Assembly: GCA_045614925.1 (NCBI GenBank)
Contig: JAZLDV010000131.1
Span: 1-9,547, forward strand
Direction of reading: 5' to 3'
DNA: 9,547 nucleotides
DNA from: JAZLDV01 sp045614925
Lineage (GTDB): Bacteria; Bacillota_I; Bacilli_A; Erysipelotrichales; Coprobacillaceae
A program made the translations under genes and the position numbers. The notes beneath the pieces were generated by a model. The model did not search any database. It was not told where the DNA came from and saw only the letters and a program-made list of their open reading frames with translations. Position 1 is the stretch's first letter, and each line of letters begins with the position of its first letter. Below are positions 1-6,778 of this stretch, in pieces.

Positions 1-1232
1 CCATGAACAGCTACTCCAATAACTGTATTAGAATAACGTTTTACTTCAGTTTTAGCGATGATATCACAATTATTTAAAATTGCTTCTCCACCCCATACTG
101 TAAATGCACTATATTCTGCCGCCTGTGCACCTGAGTTTCCAACTAAATTACAATATTCTTCACATACTATAGTTACATCTTCCATTTCTAATGTCCCTGC
201 TGAAACAGATAATGCAGGATATGTTGATTTACCGTGTTCAAAAGTACCATTTTTTATAGTTGTATCTGCTTTTGCTTCTAATACAGAAGCAGTTAACTTA
301 TAACCATTTAAATTAATATTAGTTTCATTTTCAATATTAACTGTATCTTCAATAACAATATCTGCTCCTAATATTACATCATCACCAGCTTCAATTGCTG
401 CCACAAAATCATCTTCATTTGTTACAACCGCAGGAATATTTACATTATTACCCCATGGATGATTTGTTGTTGTGATTTTCCCAAATCCTGCTTCTAATGC
501 AGTAGCTGCATCAGCAAATCCATTAGTTTGAATTGCTTGAGAGAATACTAAGATATCATATGTATCTCCTAATAATGCAACTTTTTCATTAGTTACACGA
601 TCAGTCATTAAGACTTGTAATAATGAAGGTCTAGAAATTTCTCCAGGAACTAATACATCTGTATAAGTTGCTGTTCTAATAAAATATCTTTGTCCATCAA
701 TTACTGTATAACCAATATCATCCCATTTAAAACGTGCATTTCCATTTTTATTAATAAGAAGATCTTTATCTCCTGTATGGCTAAATTCCATACCTTCAGG
801 ACATTCAAACGCAAAAATTGTACGATAGTATGCATCAGATTGACCTGTATTTTCTACGAATACCATTTTATCTAATGTATTTTTAATTTTGCTATCATCC
901 CATAAACCATTTCCAGCACCATCTGCTGTTACATAGTCTCCCCAGTAATATAAATTTGAAGGTTCTGCTTCATAAGGATCAACAGTTCCAGGTTGTGGTA
1001 CTGCTGGATATAATGCCTGCCCTTGAACAAATGGAATTAAATCTCCATCTTTTGCAGTTCCTGTATGTACTGATTTATCAGCACGTTGTTTTTCTAATTG
1101 TCTAATTTTAACATTCCCTAATGCCATTACGTTAACATCATCAGCTGTACTTATTAAGTAAGCTACAGTTCCAGCAACCGCAGCACTTATAGCTATCGTT
1201 AAAGATAAAACGTAAATTAAAAATTTCTTCAT
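1..1232 (-). CDS. SipW-dependent-type secreted protein with probable beta-helix region (3' end outside window)
   Basis: The frame is open from an ATG at 1232 to the window edge, giving 410 residues with no stop, so the C-terminus is missing. Residues 1-30 are a signal peptide: MKK, a hydrophobic core at about 4-25, then AYLISTADDVNVMALGNVKI. This A-Y-L-x-S/T-D...N...GNVKI pattern is typical of TasA/CalY-like proteins processed by the SipW-type signal peptidase. Residues 120-145 (FVENTGQSDAYYRTIFAFE) match the 'xNTGxxDAYxR' beta-sandwich motif that follows in that family. From about 268 to 410 there are short repeating strands rich in I, V, N and G (DVILGADIVI, INLNGYKLTA, TIKNGTFEHG, AILNNCDII), which suggest a right-handed parallel beta-helix. 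A weak ribosome site, GGGGAA, precedes the start. The protein is probably exported to the surface or matrix; its function is unknown. No sipW-like peptidase gene is visible nearby. The secretion class is well supported; the beta-helix reading is inferred. Confidence 0.85.
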   Translation of the reverse strand, partial: MKKFLIYVLSLTIAISAAVAGTVAYLISTADDVNVMALGNVKIRQLEKQRADKSVHTGTAKDGDLIPFVQGQALYPAVPQPGTVDPYEAEPSNLYYWGDYVTADGAGNGLWDDSKIKNTLDKMVFVENTGQSDAYYRTIFAFECPEGMEFSHTGDKDLLINKNGNARFKWDDIGYTVIDGQRYFIRTATYTDVLVPGEISRPSLLQVLMTDRVTNEKVALLGDTYDILVFSQAIQTNGFADAATALEAGFGKITTTNHPWGNNVNIPAVVTNEDDFVAAIEAGDDVILGADIVIEDTVNIENETNINLNGYKLTASVLEAKADTTIKNGTFEHGKSTYPALSVSAGTLEMEDVTIVCEEYCNLVGNSGAQAAEYSAFTVWGGEAILNNCDIIAKTEVKRYSNTVIGVAVH

Positions 1233-1276
1233 AACAATTCCCCATTCTTTTATTATAAATATATCTTATACTTTTA

Positions 1277-1304
1277 ATTTTAATATACACGCGATAATTG
1301 TCAA
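1277..1304 (-). promoter_or_regulatory. Sigma-A-type promoter for the SipW-dependent protein gene
   Basis: Read on the minus strand, a perfect -35 TTGACA (1304-1299) is followed by a 16-bp spacer and a -10 TAAAAT (1282-1277, five of six consensus bases). The predicted transcript would start near 1270, leaving a leader of roughly 40 nt before the ATG at 1232. It lies just downstream of the nrdD terminator, so the gene is probably transcribed independently of nrdD. Confidence 0.7.
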
Positions 1305-1323
1305 GACATCTTATAATAGATAA

Positions 1324-1358
1324 AAGAAAAAGTGAATCTATTTTATATAGATTCACTT
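1324..1358 (-). terminator. Rho-independent terminator of nrdD
   Basis: An 11-bp perfect stem (1330-1340 pairing with 1348-1358, core AGTGAATCTA) closes a 7-nt loop. It is followed on the minus strand by a T-rich tract (TTTTTCTT). The stem begins about 6 nt after the nrdD stop codon. Confidence 0.85.
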
Positions 1359-1363
1359 CATTT

Positions 1364-3541
1364 TTATAAATGTAAAACTCTTTCTTGAATTTCTTGAGTA
1401 CGTCCTTGATTCCAGAACTGAGTTCCAATATATCCACAAGTACGTCTTGCTACTGACATTTTATTTTGATCAGTATTTCCACAATGTGGACATACCCAGA
1501 TTAATTTTCCTTCTTCTTCTTTAATCTGAATTTCTCCATCATATCCACATTCCATACAATAATCACTCTTTGTATTTAATTCTGCATACATAATATTGTC
1601 ATAAATATGTCTCATAACAGCCAATACTGCTTCAATATTATCTTGCATATCAGGAACTTCTACATAAGAGATTGCTCCTCCTGGTGATAATCTTTGGAAT
1701 TCAGATTCAAATGTTAACTTAGTAAATGCATCAATTTCTTCTGCAACATTTACATGATAACTGTTTGTAATATAGTTTTTATCTGTAACACCTGGAATTT
1801 TTCCAAAACGTCTTTGTAAGTTTTTCGCAAACTTATAAGTTGTTGATTCAATAGGTGTACCATATACACTGAAATCTACATTTTCTTTTGCTTTCCATTT
1901 AGCACATGCATCATTCATTTTTTGCATAACTGCTAATGCAAAGTCTTTAGCTTGTTCATCTGTATGAGAATGTCCAGTCATATATTTTACACATTCATAT
2001 AATCCAGCATATCCAAGCGAAATTGTAGAATATCCTCCATGTAATAATTTATCTAATGTTTCACCTTTTTCAAGTCTTGCTAAGGCACCATATTGCCATA
2101 AGATTGGAGCAACATCGCTAGGTGTTCCTTCTAATCTTTCATGACGGCACATTAACGCTTTATAACATAATTCTAGTCTTTCTTCAAAGATTTCCCAGAA
2201 TTTTTCCATATTTTTTTGTGATGAGCATGCAATATCTACTAAATTTAAAGTCACTACACCTTGATTAAATCTACCATAATATTTAGGTTTATCAGTTGTA
2301 GGATCTACATAAGGAGTTAAGAAACTTCTACAACCCATACATGTATAAGTATGTCCAACTCCGTGTTTATCTACTTTTAATTTCATCATCATTTTTTCAG
2401 AAATGTAATCAGGAACCATACGTTTAGCTGTACATTTTGCGGCTAATTCAGTTAAGTAATAGTATTTACCATCAGGTGTAATATTGTCTTCTTCTAATAC
2501 ATAAATAAGTTTTGGGAACGCAGGTGTTACATAAACACCTTTTTCATTTTTTACTCCAACGATTCTTTGTTTTAATGCTTCTTCAATAATCAATGCTAAG
2601 TCATCTTTTGTTTGTCCTTCTGGTACTTCATTTAAATACATAAATACAGTAACGAAAGGTGCCTGTCCATTAGTAGTCATTAATGTGATAACCTGATATT
2701 GAATCATCTGAACACCACGGTTAATTTCTTTTTTAACTCTGTATTCAGCCATCTGATTAATGACTTCCTCACTGACTTCAAGTCCCTGTAATTCAAACTC
2801 TTCTCTAACTTCTCTTCTTAATTTCTGACGACTTACATCAACAAATGGAGCTAAGTGAGATAAAGAAATACTTTGACCTCCATATTGTGAACTAGCTACT
2901 TGTGCAATAATCTGAGTTGCAATGTTACATGCAGTTGAGAAACTTTTAGGAGTTTCAATCATGGTTTCGCTAATAACTGTTCCGTTTTGAAGCATATCTT
3001 CTAAGTTAACTAAACAGCAGTTATGCATATGCTGCGCATAGTAATCTGAATCGTGAAAATGAATTATTCCTTCATCATGTGCTTTAACAATATCTTCTGG
3101 TAATAAAATACGTCTTGTAATATCTTTACTAACTTCTCCTGCCATATAATCACGTTGTACACTATTAACTGTAGGGTTTTTATTAGAATTTTCCTGTTTT
3201 ACTTCTTCGTTTACACATTCGATTAATGATAAAATTTGTTTATCAGTAGTATTTGCTTTACGTGCTAAGTTTCTGCTATATCTGTAAGTGATATATTTTC
3301 TTGCTACTTCAAAAGCATTCATTTTCATAATTTCGTTTTCAACTAAGTTTTGAATTTCTTCTACACCTAGTGCTCTGTTCATTTTTTGACATTGATATGC
3401 AACATTATTAGTAATGTTATCAATATCTTCATCAGATAACTGATCTTTAGCTAATACTTCATTATTAGCTGCAGTAATTGCATTAACAATCTTAGATGGA
3501 TCGAATTGAACTTCCATCCCGTTACGCTTAATGATCTTCAT
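1364..3541 (-). CDS. nrdD: Anaerobic (class III) ribonucleoside-triphosphate reductase NrdD
   Basis: This cytoplasmic glycyl-radical enzyme reduces ribonucleoside triphosphates to deoxyribonucleotides without oxygen. It is 725 residues, close to the usual length. Residues 1-90 form an ATP-cone allosteric domain (MKIIKRNG...F....I..AI, ending in ARKYITYRYSR). The catalytic domain carries HMHNCCLVN (Cys175/176) and CMGCRS (Cys401/404). These cysteines lie where the family's active-site pair is found, with Cys404 the likeliest thiyl-radical residue. YGTPIEST is at 560-567. The zinc site is two CxxC pairs (Cys662/665 and Cys684/687). The glycyl-radical motif RTCGYIG puts the radical on Gly703. 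The ATG at 3541 is preceded by GGAGGG (3548-3553) at 6-nt spacing. A promoter lies upstream and a terminator follows directly, so the gene looks monocistronic. Its activase NrdG, often encoded next door, is not in the window. All key residues are present. Confidence 0.98.
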   Translation of the reverse strand: MKIIKRNGMEVQFDPSKIVNAITAANNEVLAKDQLSDEDIDNITNNVAYQCQKMNRALGVEEIQNLVENEIMKMNAFEVARKYITYRYSRNLARKANTTDKQILSLIECVNEEVKQENSNKNPTVNSVQRDYMAGEVSKDITRRILLPEDIVKAHDEGIIHFHDSDYYAQHMHNCCLVNLEDMLQNGTVISETMIETPKSFSTACNIATQIIAQVASSQYGGQSISLSHLAPFVDVSRQKLRREVREEFELQGLEVSEEVINQMAEYRVKKEINRGVQMIQYQVITLMTTNGQAPFVTVFMYLNEVPEGQTKDDLALIIEEALKQRIVGVKNEKGVYVTPAFPKLIYVLEEDNITPDGKYYYLTELAAKCTAKRMVPDYISEKMMMKLKVDKHGVGHTYTCMGCRSFLTPYVDPTTDKPKYYGRFNQGVVTLNLVDIACSSQKNMEKFWEIFEERLELCYKALMCRHERLEGTPSDVAPILWQYGALARLEKGETLDKLLHGGYSTISLGYAGLYECVKYMTGHSHTDEQAKDFALAVMQKMNDACAKWKAKENVDFSVYGTPIESTTYKFAKNLQRRFGKIPGVTDKNYITNSYHVNVAEEIDAFTKLTFESEFQRLSPGGAISYVEVPDMQDNIEAVLAVMRHIYDNIMYAELNTKSDYCMECGYDGEIQIKEEEGKLIWVCPHCGNTDQNKMSVARRTCGYIGTQFWNQGRTQEIQERVLHL

Positions 3542-3572
3542 AACTAACCCTCCATTTTATTTCTTCTGCTTT

Positions 3573-3602
3573 AGTATAGTCATATAAACAATCAGATTTC
3601 AA
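3573..3602 (-). promoter_or_regulatory. Sigma-A-type promoter of nrdD
   Basis: On the minus strand a -35 TTGAAA (3602-3597) and a -10 TATACT (3578-3573), each five of six consensus bases, are separated by 18 bp. The start site would be near 3566, about 25 nt before the ATG at 3541, with the ribosome site GGAGGG at 3553-3548 inside the leader. I found no convincing NrdR box next to it. Confidence 0.65.
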
Positions 3603-3712
3603 ATATTATGCTCATCCTTTTTTTATATTTTCTTCTGTTTATTTATTAAAAAATACTAATAAAAATTATATAGTAAATTAAAAAAAAGAAAAGACTTGAC
3701 TTCCTATAATAA

Positions 3713-3740
3713 TAAAAAAAAGGCATTAAATGCCTTTTTT
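3713..3740 (-). terminator. Rho-independent terminator of the cyclophilin gene
   Basis: A GGCAT/ATGCC stem (3722-3726 with 3730-3734) and a 3-nt loop are flanked by A8 on the left and T6 on the right. The A/T flanks can extend the pairing. On the minus strand it gives a hairpin followed by eight T, starting about 11 nt after the cyclophilin stop. The symmetry would also let it act on plus-strand transcripts. Confidence 0.85.
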
Positions 3741-3751
3741 AAGTTCATATT

Positions 3752-4234
3752 TTATAATAATCTGATTGTTTTAATAACAACAGGAACGATAGGACAATCC
3801 ATTCTATCTCTTTGTACATGAGCAATTTCATCTACAACTTCTAATCCTTCAGTAATTTTTCCAAATGCTGCATATTGTCCATCTAAATGTGGTGAAGTTT
3901 CATGCATAATAAAGAATTGTGAACTTGCAGAGTTTTTAACCATTGTACGAGCCATTGATAATACACCAGGTGTATGTAATAAATCATTAGGAATTCCATT
4001 TGATGCAAATTCACCAATAATTGAAGGACAATGTTTCATTTCTCTAATTGCATTCATTCCTCCTCCTTGGATCATAAACCCAGGAATAACTCTATGAAAA
4101 ATTAAACCATCATAAAATCTTTGTTCAATTAAGCCAACGAAGTTTTTAACAGTAATAGGAGCAATTTCAGGATATAATTCCCCTACCATTTTCTTTCCGC
4201 TTTGCATTTCAATTTCAAATCTGATTGTTTCCAT
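3752..4234 (-). CDS. ppiB: Cyclophilin-type peptidyl-prolyl cis-trans isomerase
   Basis: This enzyme catalyses cis-trans isomerisation of Xaa-Pro bonds during protein folding. It is 160 residues, the size of a single-domain bacterial cyclophilin. It has no signal peptide or lipobox, so it should be cytoplasmic. Visible family motifs are FHRVIPGFMIQGG (46-58, with catalytic Arg48 and the substrate-contacting Phe53 and Gln56), GVLSMAR (90-96), SSQFFI (104-109) and LDGQYAAFGKI (117-127). The residue matching Trp121 of human cyclophilin A is His116, and the one matching His126 is Tyr121. Such changes are common in bacteria and usually go with weak cyclosporin binding. The start ATG has AGAGG (4241-4245) at 6-nt spacing. 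The gene is divergent from the EF-G paralogue and has its own terminator. The symbol follows the cytoplasmic family name; orthology to a specific ppiB is not proven. Confidence 0.95.
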   Translation of the reverse strand: METIRFEIEMQSGKKMVGELYPEIAPITVKNFVGLIEQRFYDGLIFHRVIPGFMIQGGGMNAIREMKHCPSIIGEFASNGIPNDLLHTPGVLSMARTMVKNSASSQFFIMHETSPHLDGQYAAFGKITEGLEVVDEIAHVQRDRMDCPIVPVVIKTIRLL

Positions 4235-4267
4235 TTTATACCTCTTTTCATTTCTAAATTTATATAT

Positions 4268-4296
4268 ATCATATCATTTTTTCTACATAAAAGAAA
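4268..4296 (-). promoter_or_regulatory. Candidate promoter of the cyclophilin gene
   Basis: On the minus strand, TATGAT (4273-4268) is a good -10 box about 34 nt upstream of the ATG. The hexamer 17 bp further upstream, TTTCTT (4296-4291), is a poor -35 match. The region is very AT-rich, so other placements are possible. Confidence 0.3.
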
Positions 4297-4355
4297 GATA
4301 AGATATATTCTTTGCTTTAAAACTAAAAAAATTTAAAAATTTTATATCATTTTTG

Positions 4356-4384
4356 TTGTAACCGTTTTCATTAATTGATATTAT
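4356..4384 (+). promoter_or_regulatory. Sigma-A-type promoter of the EF-G paralogue gene
   Basis: A -35 TTGTAA (4356-4361, four of six bases) and a -10 TATTAT (4379-4384, five of six) are separated by 17 bp. Transcription would start near 4391, giving a leader of about 30 nt that contains the AAAGGAG ribosome site. A cre box overlaps the -35 hexamer and the spacer. Confidence 0.6.
4357..4370. promoter_or_regulatory. CcpA-binding cre box overlapping the EF-G paralogue promoter
   Basis: TGTAACCGTTTTCA matches the catabolite-response-element consensus TGWAANCGNTNWCA at every position. The reverse complement, TGAAAACGGTTACA, also matches, as expected for a dimer-binding palindrome. It covers the last five bases of the -35 hexamer and part of the spacer, a position where bound CcpA/HPr-Ser-P normally blocks RNA polymerase. 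The inference is repression of the downstream gene when a preferred sugar is present. It lies about 125 bp upstream of the divergent cyclophilin start, so an effect on that gene is less likely. Confidence 0.75.
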
Positions 4385-4406
4385 TTATATATGAAAGACT
4401 TTAGAA

Positions 4407-4411
4407 AGGAG
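4407..4411 (+). promoter_or_regulatory. Ribosome-binding site that decides the EF-G paralogue start
   Basis: AGGAG (within AAAGGAG) ends one base before an in-frame GTG at 4413, too close for initiation there, and 10 nt before the ATG at 4422. The ATG also begins the conserved N-terminus (MKTYHSNVIGNVVVLGHSG), so 4422 is taken as the start. Confidence 0.85.
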
Positions 4412-4421
4412 TGTGATATAT

Positions 4422-6482
4422 ATGAAAACATATCACTCAAACGTTATTGGGAATGTTGTTGTGTTAGGACACTCAGGTAGTGGAAAAACAAGTGTAATCG
4501 AAGCAATGGCATACCGTGCAGGTATCACGAACAGATTAGGAAAGGTAGAAGACGGAAATACATTAAGCGATTATTCTCCAGAAGAAATCAAAAGAAAATC
4601 TTCAGTTGGATTATCAGTTATTCCATTAGAATGGCAAAACTGTAAAATTAATATCCTTGATACACCAGGTTCTTTTGACTTCGTAGGTGAAGTTGAAGCA
4701 GCAATCAATGTATGTGAAAGTGCATTAATTGTTGTTCCTGCAACTGAAGGTATTACAATTGGAACAAAACAAGCAATGTATAAAACTAAAGATAAAGCAA
4801 AAATGATTTATGTTAGTGGTTTAGATTATCCTAATGCTGCATATCAGACTAAATTAGAAGAATTAAAAGAAACTTATGGTAAAGCAATCGCTCCAATCCA
4901 AGTTCCTATTATGGAAGGAAATAAAATGATTGGTTATATTAACGTATCTAAAATGGAAGCACGTTATTTCGATGGTGAAAAAACACATGCTGGACCTATC
5001 CCTGATAATATGTGGGATGAAATTAAACCAGTTAAAGATATGATTGATGAAGCAGTTGCTAATACAAGTGATGAATTATTAGAAAAATATATTATGGAAG
5101 AACCATTCACTACAGAAGAAATTTCTGCTGCTTTAAAAACTGGTGTTATGAATAGATCAATTATTCCAGTATTATGTGGAACAAATCAAATTGGTATTCA
5201 AATTATTTTAAATGCAATGGTTTCATTCTTTAGTGCAGCTGGGGATATGATTAACTCTATCGTATGTACAAATGAAGAAACAGGTGAAGAAGACTTAATC
5301 GGTTTCGATGAAAAATTACCACCTTCATTATTTATCTTTAAAACAATTGCTGATCCTTTTGTAGGAAGAATTTCTTTATTCAAAGTTGGTACTGGTACTG
5401 TTAAAACAGGTATGTCTTTATATAATGTTAATAAAAAAGAAGTTGAAAAAGTAAATAAATTATATGTTATGAAAGGTAAAGAACTTATTGAAGTTGATGA
5501 ATTAAATGCAGGTGATATTGGAGCATTAGCTAAACTTAATTATTCTCAAACTAATGATACACTAGCAACATTAGATTACAGAATGATTTATGCACCAATT
5601 AAATTCTCTAAACCTTATTATGGTAAAGCAATTAAACCTGTAGGTAAGAGCAACGAAGAAAAAATTACTATTTCATTAAATAAATTATTAGAAGAGGATC
5701 CTACTTTAAGATTTGAAAGTAATCCTGAAACAAAACAACAATGCTTATATGGTGTAGGAGATATCCATATTGAAAGTGTTGTTTCTAAATTAAAAGAAAG
5801 ATTTAAAGTTGATGTTGAATTAGATAATATTATTATTCCTTATAGAGAAACAATCAGAGGAAGTGTTCAACATAGATATAAATACAAAAAACAATCAGGT
5901 GGTCATGGTCAATATGGTGATGTAGAAATCTTATTTGAACCATTAAAAGACTACTCAGTTCCTTATACATTCGAAGAAAAAGTATTTGGTGGTTCTGTAC
6001 CAAAAGCTTACTTCCCAGCAGTAGAAAAAGGATTAGTTGAAGCAACTAAAGCCGGTGTACTAGCTGGATATCCAGTATTAGGTATTAAAGCAACATTATT
6101 AGATGGATCTTACCACAGTGTAGACTCATCAGAAATGGCATTTAAAACTGCTACATCTATGTGCTTTAAAGAAGCAATTCCAAAAGCTAAACCTACTATC
6201 TTAGAACCATTTGTAACTTTAAATGTTTATGTAGATGATTCATTTACTGGTGACATCATGAGTCACTTCAATAAAAAACGTGCAAGAGTTATGGGTAGTG
6301 AAATCTTAAAAGATGGATTAGTTAAAATTACTGCTGAAGCACCTCAAGCTGAAGTGATGAATTATGCAGTAGATTTAAGATCTATGACTCAAGGTCAAGG
6401 GTTCTTCGATATGGAATTCTTAAAATATGAATTTGCTACTGAATTAGTACAAAAACAAGTTATTGAAAATAGAAACAAATAA
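4422..6482 (+). CDS. fusA2: EF-G-like translation factor paralogue with altered GTPase motifs
   Basis: The 686-residue protein has all five EF-G domains, so it probably acts on the ribosome like a translocase. In the G domain, G1 is GHSGSGKT (16-23, Lys22 and Thr23 kept) and the switch I region around DYSPEEIKRKSS (50-61) lacks the classical RGITI. G3 is DTPGSFDF (80-87), with Ser84 where translational GTPases have the catalytic His. The G4 position reads VSGLD (131-135) instead of NKxD, and G5 is LCGTN (251-255). Domain II is about 300-390, domain III about 395-470 (LEEDPTLRF), and domain IV about 472-590 with YRETIRGSVQHRYKYKKQSG and the tip loop DGSYHSVDSSE (561-571). Domain V is about 592-680 (LEPFVTLNVYVDDSFTGDIM). 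The gene stands alone, not in an rpsL-rpsG-fusA-tuf cluster, which supports a paralogue rather than the housekeeping EF-G. A cre box overlaps its promoter and a terminator follows. The symbol marks paralogy only. Loss of GTPase activity is inferred from the motifs. Confidence 0.92.
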   Translation: MKTYHSNVIGNVVVLGHSGSGKTSVIEAMAYRAGITNRLGKVEDGNTLSDYSPEEIKRKSSVGLSVIPLEWQNCKINILDTPGSFDFVGEVEAAINVCESALIVVPATEGITIGTKQAMYKTKDKAKMIYVSGLDYPNAAYQTKLEELKETYGKAIAPIQVPIMEGNKMIGYINVSKMEARYFDGEKTHAGPIPDNMWDEIKPVKDMIDEAVANTSDELLEKYIMEEPFTTEEISAALKTGVMNRSIIPVLCGTNQIGIQIILNAMVSFFSAAGDMINSIVCTNEETGEEDLIGFDEKLPPSLFIFKTIADPFVGRISLFKVGTGTVKTGMSLYNVNKKEVEKVNKLYVMKGKELIEVDELNAGDIGALAKLNYSQTNDTLATLDYRMIYAPIKFSKPYYGKAIKPVGKSNEEKITISLNKLLEEDPTLRFESNPETKQQCLYGVGDIHIESVVSKLKERFKVDVELDNIIIPYRETIRGSVQHRYKYKKQSGGHGQYGDVEILFEPLKDYSVPYTFEEKVFGGSVPKAYFPAVEKGLVEATKAGVLAGYPVLGIKATLLDGSYHSVDSSEMAFKTATSMCFKEAIPKAKPTILEPFVTLNVYVDDSFTGDIMSHFNKKRARVMGSEILKDGLVKITAEAPQAEVMNYAVDLRSMTQGQGFFDMEFLKYEFATELVQKQVIENRNK

Positions 6483-6490
6483 TTAAGCAT

Positions 6491-6525
6491 TAGAGGTTAG
6501 ATATATGTCTAACCTCTATTTATTT
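6491..6525 (+). terminator. Rho-independent terminator of the EF-G paralogue gene
   Basis: An 11-bp perfect stem, TAGAGGTTAGA (6491-6501) pairing with 6508-6518, closes a 6-nt loop. It is followed by TTTATTT and begins 8 nt after the stop codon. Confidence 0.85.
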
Positions 6526-6588
6526 GTGCAAAGTGCACAAAAAATAATGTTATTTTTATGTATTTTGCCCCTTTATTTTTATTTGTTT

Positions 6589-6605
6589 TTGACTATAATA
6601 GTCAA
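6589..6605. repeat. Inverted repeat, 7-bp arms
   Basis: TTGACTATAATAGTCAA has 7-bp perfect arms around TAA. It directly abuts the longer inverted repeat starting at 6607. It contains TTGACT and TATAAT, but these overlap each other and do not form a correctly spaced promoter. Confidence 0.7.
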
Positions 6606-6606
6606 T

Positions 6607-6679
6607 GTATTAAAAATAAGACAAAAAAAGAAATTCCCTTAATCATAATAATCATATTTGTCTTGTATATTTTTAATAC
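6607..6679. repeat. Long imperfect inverted repeat, 19-bp arms with a bulge
   Basis: The left arm is 6607-6625 (GTATTAAAAATA then AGACAAA). The right arm is 6657-6679 (TTTGTCT, a 4-nt bulge TGTA, then TATTTTTAATAC). All 12 + 7 arm bases are complementary, enclosing a 31-nt loop. The perfect agreement over 19 pairs makes a chance origin less likely even in AT-rich DNA. No target-site duplication or transposase is visible. Confidence 0.65.
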
Positions 6680-6707
6680 CCTCACTTTCTTAAAAAAATA
6701 ATAATCT

Positions 6708-6723
6708 GATAACGTAAGTTATC
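6708..6723. repeat. Short inverted repeat GATAAC-N4-GTTATC
   Basis: Six-base perfect arms surround GTAA. On the minus strand it is followed by an AT-rich, T-heavy stretch. It is too short to assign a role. Confidence 0.5.
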
Positions 6724-6730
6724 TCCCTCA

Positions 6731-6748
6731 AGTAATCAATTGATTACT
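6731..6748. repeat. 18-bp perfect palindrome
   Basis: AGTAATCAATTGATTACT is identical on both strands with no central spacer. This geometry fits a dimeric protein-binding site better than an RNA hairpin. It lies between two convergent genes and far from any recognised promoter, so its role is unclear. Confidence 0.65.
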
Positions 6749-6756
6749 AAAAATGC

Positions 6757-6778
6757 TCAAGATTTTCCCCAATCTTGA
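6757..6778 (-). terminator. Possible second (backup) terminator behind the TPR/DUF4037 gene
   Basis: TCAAGATT and AATCTTGA form an 8-bp stem around a 6-nt loop. On the minus strand it is followed by GCATTTTT. It sits just beyond the main terminator of the same gene, and both loops contain GGGGAA on that strand, which suggests related or duplicated hairpins. Confidence 0.4.

Noticed and set aside
58..303. Plus-strand open frame of 81 codons
   Set aside because: It lies entirely opposite the SipW-type protein gene, whose translation shows a coherent signal peptide and family motifs; this frame has no ribosome site or family resemblance.
1141..1437. Minus-strand open frame of 98 codons
   Set aside because: It runs out of frame through the nrdD 3' end, its terminator and the next gene's promoter; its composition (many I, Y, N, C) is that of untranslated AT-rich DNA.
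3661..3712. Possible NrdR box upstream of nrdD (ACTATATAA-like sequence)
   Set aside because: Only about half of the 16-bp palindromic box is present, there is no second box at the usual spacing, and it is about 100 bp from the predicted promoter.
4413..4421. In-frame GTG start extending the EF-G paralogue by three residues
   Set aside because: AGGAG ends only one base before this GTG; the ATG at 4422 has workable spacing and begins the conserved sequence.
5198..6045. Two minus-strand frames (5198-5383 and 5854-6045)
   Set aside because: Both are antisense to conserved EF-G domains and have no supporting signals.
6589..6617. TTGACT / TATAAT considered as a promoter in the convergent gap
   Set aside because: The two hexamers overlap within one palindrome, and neither has a partner at 16-18 bp that fits consensus.
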